Source of the DNA: Minisyncoccota bacterium
GTDB taxonomy: Bacteria > Patescibacteriota > Microgenomatia > UBA1400 > PJMF01
DNA length: 11,354 bases
Assembly: GCA_012799795.1 (NCBI GenBank)
Contig: JAAZKO010000018.1
Coordinates: 1-11,354, forward strand
Direction: 5' to 3'
Part shown: piece by piece, positions 5,613 through 11,354 of the stretch
Numbering within the stretch: the first letter of the stretch is position 1
Layout of the letters: each line of letters starts with the position of its first letter
Made by a program: the position numbers and the translations under genes
Notes under the pieces: generated by a model
The model's database searches: none
The model's input: the letters and a program-made list of their open reading frames with translations, nothing else
What the model was told of the DNA's origin: nothing

Positions 5613-7100
5613 TTATTGGGTAAAAGACAAGAGTTCATAAACTTTATAAATGTCCCCTGCCCCAACGGTAATGGTCAGATCAAAATTGTTTTGACGAATA
5701 TAATCAGCTAAGTCTTCAATGTTTTTGAGGTATAGAACTTTACTTTGGGGAAATTTATCCTGAATGGCTTTTACTAAATCTTGGCTGGAGACGCTATAGT
5801 CTAATTTTTCTCTGGCAGAGGCAAAGATATCTAAAATAATTAGTTGGTCTTGGTCATTAAGATTACTGCCTAAAACTTCTACAAAGTCTTTAAACATTTT
5901 TTTGCTGCGACTATAAGTGTGAGGTTGAAAAGCAATTATCTTTTTATCTTTGGGAAAGTATTGATTGAGACTGCGGATTAACTCACTTAATTCATTGGGA
6001 TGGTGAGCGTAATCATCAAAAAAGCGCTGAGCATTTTCTATATGGACTAATTCAAAGCGTCGTTTTGTAGATTGAAAATGACTTAAAGCTTGGCAGCTCT
6101 GTTTGAGGGGAATTTGTAGTTCAGCTAGCGCGGCAATAGTTGCTAGCGCATTCATTAAATTAAATTGACCAGGAACTTTTAATCTGAGTTGAGCTTGTTG
6201 GGTTTTATTTAATAACTGCTGATTAATTGTGGCCAAACTGTGTCCGTGCTTAATTTGCCAATCACTTAAAAAATAATCACTAGCTTTTTTCCACGAAAAA
6301 GTGATGATATTTAAATCGCTTCTTTGTTTTTTTACTTCTTGACTGAGTCTGAGAAGTTCAGCATTGTCGCTATTAATAATGAGACAACCCTTTTTTTTAA
6401 TTTGCAAGAAAAACTTTTTAAAAGCAATTTTACTGGCTGCAAAATTTGGATAGACATCTGGGTGGTCATAGCTAAGATTACTGCAAACTACAACTGCTGG
6501 TTTTAAGAAACTAAAACGCGGCACAAGTTCTTCACTCTTTTCCAAAGCATTAACATCAACCACATATTCGTCTGCTTCAGCAATAAAATAAGCAGATTGA
6601 GGATTCCATTCGCCGGTGGCATTTAAGCCGATTATTTCTCCTACACCAACTGAAAAAGAAATAGGAATTTTTAATTCTTTTAAAACCCAAACCAACATGG
6701 CGCTAATAGTGCTTTTACCACCGACTCCACAAATCGCTACTCCCTCTTTTTGATTAAACAATTCAGCCAAAGCTTCTGCTTGAGAATAAATTGGAATATT
6801 AGCTGCGATAGCTTTTTGCACCTGGGGGTGATCTATACCTTGATGAGCGGCGGTGTAAATTACACAGTCTGGCTTTTTTTTATTTGTTTTGTTTAAAAAA
6901 TTTTCATCAAAGTTGTTTATAGCAATTTTTCTTTTTTCTAAAATTTTGGCAGTAACAAAATCTTCTTCAACATCACTACCCCTGACAGTTTTTCCCGCAT
7001 CTAACAAACACTGTGCAATAGAAGTCATTGCTACTCCTTTAACGCCAACTAGGTAAAAATTTTGATAATTTAGTAAAGAAGTTGATCCTTTTTCAGACAT
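5613..7100 (-). CDS. murC: UDP-N-acetylmuramate--L-alanine ligase (MurC-type Mur ligase)
   Basis: A 495-residue three-domain Mur ligase of normal MurC length. MurC adds L-alanine to UDP-MurNAc in the cytoplasm, the first amino acid step of peptidoglycan synthesis. The N-terminal Rossmann motif is GVKGVAMTSIA (19-29); most MurC have GIGGIGM. The ATP loop is GVGGKST (125-131), in place of the usual GTHGKTT. Conserved elements are EADEY (175-179), SNLSYDHPDVY (207-217), FNLMNALA (313-320), DDYAHHP (362-368), FQPHTYSRS (391-399) and GAGDI (480-484). FQPHTYSR and DDYAHHP are typical of MurC and Mpl rather than MurD/E/F. Mpl, a peptide-recycling ligase, is the main alternative but less likely beside murE. 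The ATG lies 8 nt below the murE stop without a Shine-Dalgarno sequence, so translational coupling in a murE-murC operon is likely. Confidence 0.85.
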   Translation of the reverse strand: MSEKGSTSLLNYQNFYLVGVKGVAMTSIAQCLLDAGKTVRGSDVEEDFVTAKILEKRKIAINNFDENFLNKTNKKKPDCVIYTAAHQGIDHPQVQKAIAANIPIYSQAEALAELFNQKEGVAICGVGGKSTISAMLVWVLKELKIPISFSVGVGEIIGLNATGEWNPQSAYFIAEADEYVVDVNALEKSEELVPRFSFLKPAVVVCSNLSYDHPDVYPNFAASKIAFKKFFLQIKKKGCLIINSDNAELLRLSQEVKKQRSDLNIITFSWKKASDYFLSDWQIKHGHSLATINQQLLNKTQQAQLRLKVPGQFNLMNALATIAALAELQIPLKQSCQALSHFQSTKRRFELVHIENAQRFFDDYAHHPNELSELIRSLNQYFPKDKKIIAFQPHTYSRSKKMFKDFVEVLGSNLNDQDQLIILDIFASAREKLDYSVSSQDLVKAIQDKFPQSKVLYLKNIEDLADYIRQNNFDLTITVGAGDIYKVYELLSFTQ

Positions 7101-7108
7101 AGGACAGT

Positions 7109-8401
7109 TTATCGCAAGGCTTTTTTAACCGCTTTAATTTCATTCCAAGGCTTTTCAACTTTCCCATAACACATGCTTTTTTCTGGGCCCTTGCCCAATA
7201 GCGCAATCAAGTCTCCTTTTTTGGCTATTTTTTGCAAAGTAAAGTTGATAGCTTCTTGGCGATCAGCAATAGAAATTACTTTATTATGATTATTTCCTAA
7301 TGACTCCTTCATTTGACGAATAATATTCCAGACATTTTCAGTGCGAGGATCTTCCGCAGTGAAAATTACTAAATCTGCTAGTTCACTACCAATTTGGCCC
7401 ATAATTGGTCTTTTTTCTCGATCTCGAAGACCGGCACAACCATAAATGGCAATTAAACGACCAGGCATTTTTTCTGTATTCATTTTTTGCCGCAAGGCTG
7501 TTAAAGATTCCCTCAAACCTTGAGGAGTATGAGCAAAATCGACCACTACTTGAAAACTTTGTTTTTGACCACTTAGTTTTTTGAGATTTAAAAATTCCAT
7601 TCTGCCACTTACACCTGGAAATTTTTTTAAGCCTGCTATTAATTGCTCCTCGTCTACGCCAATTTTTTGGGCTATCTTAATCGCCAAGCGAGCATTCATT
7701 TGATTAAATTCTTCAGGAAAGCGATTAATTAGTTCTCTATATAATGCTTCGCTTAATTCATCTTCCCTACTATAAGTTAAAACTTGATGGCGTGAACTCG
7801 GCAATATTCTTTTCAGTCGATAAAATGATTGATCGTCTTCGTTGAGAACGACGATTTTACTTTTTCTCAAAACTGAGCTTTTAGCATTCAAATAATTTTG
7901 ATAATTAAGATGATAGTCAAAATGATCTTGACTAATATTAGTAACACCAGCAATTAGTGGATGAATACCAAATAGACGATATTGATAAGCTCCCTGAGAA
8001 GTATATTCTAAAATTAAATATTCGATTTTTTCTTTAAGCATCTGACTCATTAGGCGATAAAGGTCGTCTGGGGGTGGGCTGGTAACATGAAAACCGGTTT
8101 CAATTTCGTTTTGACCAATGCAGGCAGCAAGTGTTGAAATTAGGGCTGTTTGATAGCCGGCAACTTTTAATAAATGATAAAGCAAGGTTGTGGTGGTAGT
8201 TTTGCCATCAGTGCCGGTAATGGCAATAATTTTTAGTTCTTTTTGAGGAAATTTATTTTTAAATTGAGCTGGAACAGCTTTAAATAAAGCTGTTTTAAAA
8301 AAATGATAGGGTTTTTTTACTTGATATAAAAAAGTTTCAAACATGTTAATCATATGATAACACTTTAATAACAATTTCAAAATAATACCTCGATTTGTCA
8401 T
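7109..8401 (-). CDS. murE: MurE-type Mur ligase lacking most of the N-terminal domain
   Basis: MurE adds the third amino acid (meso-diaminopimelate or lysine) to UDP-MurNAc-L-Ala-D-Glu. Recognised elements: ATP loop GTDGKTTT (63-70), SQDHFDYH (157-164), the lysine of YLNAK (170-174) that is carbamylated in the family, VSGRMEF (264-270), VDFAHTP (287-293), GCAGLRDREKRP (321-332) and DPR (351-353) in the amino-acid-binding site. At 430 residues it is some 60 shorter than usual. Only about 60 residues precede the ATP loop, so the UDP-binding domain 1 is largely absent, and the region around 205-235 is also compressed. ESSSH is changed to EYTSQ (132-136). The arginine of EDPR recalls DNPR of mDAP enzymes but also DDPR of the lysine-adding Thermotoga enzyme, so the substrate is open. 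ATG at 8401 fits the -10 box; M17 and M20 are alternatives. It is followed closely by murC. Confidence 0.82.
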   Translation of the reverse strand: MTNRGIILKLLLKCYHMINMFETFLYQVKKPYHFFKTALFKAVPAQFKNKFPQKELKIIAITGTDGKTTTTTLLYHLLKVAGYQTALISTLAACIGQNEIETGFHVTSPPPDDLYRLMSQMLKEKIEYLILEYTSQGAYQYRLFGIHPLIAGVTNISQDHFDYHLNYQNYLNAKSSVLRKSKIVVLNEDDQSFYRLKRILPSSRHQVLTYSREDELSEALYRELINRFPEEFNQMNARLAIKIAQKIGVDEEQLIAGLKKFPGVSGRMEFLNLKKLSGQKQSFQVVVDFAHTPQGLRESLTALRQKMNTEKMPGRLIAIYGCAGLRDREKRPIMGQIGSELADLVIFTAEDPRTENVWNIIRQMKESLGNNHNKVISIADRQEAINFTLQKIAKKGDLIALLGKGPEKSMCYGKVEKPWNEIKAVKKALR

Positions 8402-8409
8402 ATTTCTTG

Positions 8410-8437
8410 ATAATAATCTTAAAAAGATGTTTGTTAA
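8410..8437 (-). promoter_or_regulatory. Promoter of murE-murC
   Basis: On the minus strand TTAACA (8437 to 8432) and TATTAT (8415 to 8410) are 16 nt apart, each one mismatch from consensus. The -10 ends exactly 8 nt before the murE ATG. The -35 box is inside the first codons of divergent comM. An AATAAT on the plus strand (8412-8417), 9 nt before the comM ATG, overlaps this -10, so the two genes may share one bidirectional promoter. Confidence 0.5.
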
Positions 8438-9950
8438 AACTTACAGTGCCATTAATCTAGCGCTTACTGTAAAAAAAATCGAAGTGGAAATTGACACTGT
8501 TATTGGCAAGCCAAGCTTTATATTAATTGGTTTAGCTAATCGAGCAGTTGAAGAATCCAAAGAAAGAATCAGCGCTGCCCTTTTACACTGTGGAGTGAGA
8601 ATTAAGCCCCTCAGAACAGTGGTCAATTTGGCTCCAGCCGAATTAAGAAAAACTAGTAGTGCTTTGGAATTAGCGATTGCTGTTGCTCTACTTTGTCAAT
8701 ATGGGGAAATAAAAATTGATTGTCAGAAGGCATTGTTTTTGGGTGAGTTGTCTTTGACTGGTCAACTAAAGGCGGTTAAAGGAATTTTAAGCGTTGCTCT
8801 TCAGGCTAAGAGCTTGGGTTTTAAACAATTATATTTTCCTGAGGCAAATTTGGGAGAGTTATTATTAATTAAAGATTTAGAGCTTTTTCCTTTATCCAGT
8901 TTGGGAGAGTTTATTAACTTAGCCAAGAGAAATTCTTTAGATAAAGTCAAAAATAAAATCAAAAATTACCAAAACGAGAATTTAGATGATGTAAAACTTT
9001 CAATTCCAGATTTAGCAGAGTTTCAAGAACAAGATCAGGCTAAAAGAGCGTTGAGCATTTGTGCGGCGGGCGGCCATCATTTGTTACTTTTTGGTGAACC
9101 AGGTGCTGGGAAAACGTATTTAGCTCAAAGTATTTTGTCAATTTTACCAGAACTAAGTGACCAGGAAATCTTAGAGATTAATCAAATTTATTCATTATTG
9201 GCAGCACTTAAAAACGGTTTATTGACTAAAAGACCTTTTCGCCAACCGCATCACAGTGTTAGTAAAGCAGCATTTCTTGGTGGCCTGGATTTTCCTGGAG
9301 AATTAAGTTTAGCCCATTTAGGAATTTTATTTTTAGATGAATTCACTGAATTACGTCGTGATTTGATAGAAGCATTGCGACAACCTTTAGAAAATCAGTT
9401 TTTTAAAATTAATCGAGCTAAGCAAGAACTAATTTATCCGGCTAATTTTACTCTGATTGCCGCCGCCAACCCCTGTCCCTGTGGTTTTTATGCTAGTGAC
9501 AAACCTTGCCGCTGTAGCACCTATGATTTACTGCGTTATCAAAAAAAACTATCTGGACCTATTTTAGATAGAATTGATTTAAGTATTAGAATTAAAGCTA
9601 ATTGTCAGCGAGAATTATTTTTTAATTCCGTTTCTGCTCAAACTAGTCAAAAGATTAAGGAACAAGTAATGCTTGCAAAAAAAAGACAGGATCAGCGTTT
9701 ACAAGATAGCCCTTTTTCTTCTAATGCTAATTTAACTAGTGAAGGAGTAAAACATTTTTGTCGACTGACTAAGGAAGCAAAAAAAACTTTAGATCTGGCT
9801 AGATCTCAATTGGGTTTGAGTGTGAGGGCATATTTTAAAACAATTAAAGTTGCTCAAACAATTAGTGATTGTCAGGCAGAAAAATTAATTACTACCCAGG
9901 CAATTGCCGAAGCTTTAAGTTTTCGCCAAACACCGATTAGTTTTAAGTAA
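8427..9950 (+). CDS. comM: YifB/ComM-family AAA+ ATPase (Mg-chelatase-like, competence-associated)
   Basis: A 507-residue member of the ComM/YifB family. ComM is a hexameric helicase that drives branch migration when incoming single-stranded DNA is integrated during natural transformation. An N-terminal Lon-like domain (about 1-165) contains GLANRAVEESKERI (35-48) and VNLAPAELRK (66-75). The AAA+ domain has Walker A GEPGAGKT (223-230), FRQPHHSVSKAAFLGG (271-286), Walker B LFLDEF (301-306), the cysteine-rich NPCPCGFY (348-355) with C361 and C363, and DRIDL (381-385). The C-terminal helical domain runs to the end. Length is usual for the family and no key residue is missing. No Shine-Dalgarno sequence precedes the ATG. 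It diverges from murE across 25 bp and its 3' end overlaps uppP by 8 bp. No other competence gene is in the window. Confidence 0.94.
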   Translation: MFVKTYSAINLALTVKKIEVEIDTVIGKPSFILIGLANRAVEESKERISAALLHCGVRIKPLRTVVNLAPAELRKTSSALELAIAVALLCQYGEIKIDCQKALFLGELSLTGQLKAVKGILSVALQAKSLGFKQLYFPEANLGELLLIKDLELFPLSSLGEFINLAKRNSLDKVKNKIKNYQNENLDDVKLSIPDLAEFQEQDQAKRALSICAAGGHHLLLFGEPGAGKTYLAQSILSILPELSDQEILEINQIYSLLAALKNGLLTKRPFRQPHHSVSKAAFLGGLDFPGELSLAHLGILFLDEFTELRRDLIEALRQPLENQFFKINRAKQELIYPANFTLIAAANPCPCGFYASDKPCRCSTYDLLRYQKKLSGPILDRIDLSIRIKANCQRELFFNSVSAQTSQKIKEQVMLAKKRQDQRLQDSPFSSNANLTSEGVKHFCRLTKEAKKTLDLARSQLGLSVRAYFKTIKVAQTISDCQAEKLITTQAIAEALSFRQTPISFK

Positions 9951-10713
9951 ATAAGATTAAACTTCCGCCCAAAAAGAAACAGTAGACGGCGAAAAATAAA
10001 AAGCGATTGTGATTTAGCACTCCTCTTAATAATTTTAAGCTAAGCAAGCCACTAAGAAAAGCGAGTAGCATGGCTGGTAAAGTTAAACCCCAATTAATTG
10101 ATTGCAAATTTTGTCCATTTGTTTGGAAAATATCAAAAAAGAGAGCCCCAAAAATAGCAGGAATTGACAAGAGAAAAGAAAATTGAAAAGCGGCCTCAGC
10201 TCTAATCTTACTGCTTAAAGAGGCGAAAAGAGTAATACCAGAGCGGGAAACTCCAGGAAGAACAGCTAAAACTTGAAAAAAGCCAATTTTTAGAGCTGAT
10301 AAAGGGCTAATGTTTTCTAGTTTTTCAGCAACTACTTGTTTTTGCTTCTTGCTCATAATTAAGAAACTTAAAAAGTTAAGCAAAGCGGAAATTAAGAGAA
10401 AAAAAGCAATCCAATTCACAGATTGGCTAACAGTTTTTAAAAGACTATCAATAAAAAAGACAATGGCAACTAGTGGCAGGCTAGCTAAAGTGATAAGGAA
10501 AATGGTTTTTTTTGAAAGACTTTTGATTGTCGGCCAAAAATAGATAAAAACAGCCAGCAATGTAGCCAAGTGCAGAGAAATTTCAAAACTGAGAGAGCCG
10601 GAGTTTATGTTAAAATAATTTTCTAACAAAAACAAATGGCCAGAGCTTGAAACTGGCAAAAATTCAGTTAAACCCTGAACTAAACCTAAGAGAATTGCTT
10701 GCCAAAAAGTCAT
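9943..10713 (-). CDS. uppP: Undecaprenyl-diphosphatase UppP (BacA family)
   Basis: A 256-residue polytopic membrane enzyme that dephosphorylates undecaprenyl diphosphate on the outer face of the cytoplasmic membrane, recycling the lipid carrier for peptidoglycan and other envelope polymers. It carries the (E/Q)xxxE motif as Q13-G-L-T-E17, then FLPVSSSGHL (18-27), and the second signature PGVSRSG (153-159), which includes the catalytic-site arginine. About eight hydrophobic segments are visible and the length is near the family norm. The ATG at 10713 is 6 nt below a TAGAAT (-10 like, minus strand 10725 to 10720), with no clear Shine-Dalgarno sequence. The RNase P RNA gene ends 37 nt upstream on the same strand, with no GC-rich terminator between, so readthrough from rnpB is possible. 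Resistance to bacitracin is a known effect of this family in abundance. Confidence 0.95.
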   Translation of the reverse strand: MTFWQAILLGLVQGLTEFLPVSSSGHLFLLENYFNINSGSLSFEISLHLATLLAVFIYFWPTIKSLSKKTIFLITLASLPLVAIVFFIDSLLKTVSQSVNWIAFFLLISALLNFLSFLIMSKKQKQVVAEKLENISPLSALKIGFFQVLAVLPGVSRSGITLFASLSSKIRAEAAFQFSFLLSIPAIFGALFFDIFQTNGQNLQSINWGLTLPAMLLAFLSGLLSLKLLRGVLNHNRFLFFAVYCFFLGGSLILFT

Positions 10714-10750
10714 GTTCTTATTCTAAACAGAATTTAAAATAAATTAAAGT

Positions 10751-11075
10751 GAACATGGCTCATAAGCCGGATTCTGTTTGATTAGTAATGATTTATCTAG
10801 GCACAACTTTATGACCATCTTTCCCAAGGGAAATAAAGGGAGTAGGTCCATTAAGGTCAAAGTCGTTGCTCGCAGCGGGGAGGATTGCCAAACAATCATT
10901 ACTGATTGTTTATCCAAAAGCTTGATCGTTTCAACTGGCGCTACCCAGCTCGTCTCTGTTGCTCTAACTAGCTAGTAATAAAACTAGTCGTGATTTTCAT
11001 CACGCACCCTCTACTCAGCTGTCCGGACTTTCCTGTCAAAGATTTTCATCAATGACCCATTACTCGGCCATGTTC
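10751..11075 (-). ncRNA. rnpB: RNase P RNA (bacterial type A-like, compact)
   Basis: The RNA subunit of RNase P, which removes 5' leaders from pre-tRNAs. Reading the minus strand: P1 pairs GAACATGGC (11075-11067) with GCCATGTTC (10759-10751) over 9 bp; P2 pairs AGTAATG (11064-11058) with CATTACT (10790-10784); a short P3 has a GAAA tetraloop. The conserved core follows: GGAAAGTCCGGAC, GAGGGTG, AGAGCAACAGAGACGAG, GTTGAAACGATC, GCGAGCAACG, AGATAAATCATTA and ACAGAATCCGGCTTAT. A perfect 8-bp hairpin with GTAA loop (10910-10891) forms P12. A P15-like stem CTTTAT/ATAAAG (10838-10833 with 10812-10807) has GGT (10816-10814) in its internal loop, the motif that binds tRNA CCA. At about 325 nt it is shorter than E. 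coli M1 RNA (377). Ends are inferred from P1. Confidence 0.95.
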
Positions 11076-11081
11076 TCTTGT

Positions 11082-11111
11082 ATTATACTAAAAATTCTGC
11101 TAATCTGTCAG
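11082..11111 (-). promoter_or_regulatory. Promoter of rnpB
   Basis: On the minus strand CTGACA (11111 to 11106) and a perfect TATAAT (11087 to 11082) are 18 nt apart. The predicted start, 5-7 nt further at 11077-11075, coincides with the 5' end of P1, which supports both calls. The element lies in the leader region of the divergent plus-strand gene at 11136. Confidence 0.75.
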
Positions 11112-11124
11112 CTAGATTAATATA

Positions 11125-11130
11125 AAAAGG
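11125..11130 (+). promoter_or_regulatory. Shine-Dalgarno sequence of the gene at 11136
   Basis: AAAAGG followed by A forms an AAGGA core, 5-6 nt before the ATG at 11136. This is the only start in the window with a convincing ribosome binding site, in contrast to the genes with a -10 box just upstream of the start codon. Confidence 0.6.
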
Positions 11131-11135
11131 ACTTT

Positions 11136-11354
11136 ATGAGTGATGATTTAGTTAAAAAAGCTTTAGCAAGTGATGAGGATGATGAGCTTGAGCAATCTAA
11201 TAAATTAGCTGAAACGCTCATTTCTTTACAAAATTTAATTGAGCGTCATGCTTTAGAATTAACTAAAATTAATGGCGAATTGAGCGAAAAAAGAGAATCT
11301 GTCAGAGATGTTTTTGACAACGACACCCTGCTAACTGAAAAAAAAGATGAGCTA
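11136..11354 (+). CDS. N-terminal part of an acidic, helical protein of unknown function (3' end outside window)
   Basis: An open frame of 73 codons from ATG at 11136 runs off the right edge with no stop. I do not recognise the family. The visible part begins MSDDLVKKAL, has an acidic patch SDEDDELEQ (12-20), and then a stretch (about 21-56) with leucines and isoleucines at roughly heptad spacing among charged residues, suggesting a coiled coil or long amphipathic helix. There is no signal peptide or membrane segment. It diverges from rnpB; a TATACT (11084-11089) could be its -10 with a leader of about 40 nt, but no -35 was found. Codon use matches the neighbouring genes. The good Shine-Dalgarno sequence and sustained frame support a real gene. 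Confidence 0.7.
   Translation, partial: MSDDLVKKALASDEDDELEQSNKLAETLISLQNLIERHALELTKINGELSEKRESVRDVFDNDTLLTEKKDEL

Noticed and set aside
6324..6506. Plus-strand open frame in murC, and similar ones at 8441-8626 (minus, in comM) and 10310-10543 (plus, in uppP)
   Set aside because: All lie within conserved genes on the other strand and have no supporting motif or ribosome binding site.
10778..10975. Open frame of 65 codons on the plus strand
   Set aside because: It lies inside and antisense to the RNase P RNA, whose conserved core and stems fully explain the sequence.
10992..11050. Repeat of GATTTTCATC at 10992-11001 and 11041-11050
   Set aside because: Both copies are GAAA-tetraloop hairpins of the RNase P RNA, a recurrent stem-loop motif rather than a mobile repeat.
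1..11354. CRISPR arrays, insertion sequences, prophage or defence genes
   Set aside because: No direct-repeat array, transposase, integrase or terminal inverted repeats were seen; all long frames are assigned to housekeeping-type families apart from the partial one at the right edge.

Overview
This AT-rich window, with compact and mostly stripped-down genes, looks like a small-genome bacterium of the Patescibacteria (Candidate Phyla Radiation) type. That placement is inferred from gene content and form: an Elp3 homologue, a YifB/ComM competence ATPase, Mur ligases that are shortened or carry altered motifs, tRNA genes without encoded CCA and a compact RNase P RNA. No marker gene fixes the lineage. 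UGA serves as a stop at least once (recQ), so the UGA-to-glycine code of some CPR groups is not indicated.

Layout, left to right: the 5' part of tRNA-Gln(UUG) (minus); a Trm9/ALKBH8-like SAM methyltransferase (minus) diverging from elp3 (plus) across 51 bp; a MazG-like pyrophosphohydrolase and a short RecQ helicase (minus, converging on elp3); a DUF389 membrane protein (minus) just below tRNA-Pro(UGG) and tRNA-Leu(UAA); murC and a shortened murE as a minus-strand pair; comM (plus), diverging from murE across 25 bp and converging on uppP (minus); the RNase P RNA gene rnpB (minus), upstream of uppP; and the 5' end of an acidic, helical protein of unknown function (plus), cut by the window edge.

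Functions that fit together: Elp3 and the Trm9-like enzyme could together form 5-methoxycarbonylmethyl-uridine at the tRNA wobble position, and tRNA-Gln(UUG), a classic target in eukaryotes, lies next to them. MurC, MurE and UppP serve peptidoglycan precursor synthesis and lipid carrier recycling. RNase P and three tRNA genes serve tRNA supply. RecQ and ComM act on branched or single-stranded DNA, and MazG-like on nucleotides.

Two things stand out. One is the possible bacterial mcm5U34 module. The other is a recurring start architecture: a -10 hexamer exactly 8 nt before the start codon with no Shine-Dalgarno sequence at four genes (the methyltransferase, elp3, mazG-like, murE), with looser versions at four more. 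This points to widespread leaderless mRNAs.
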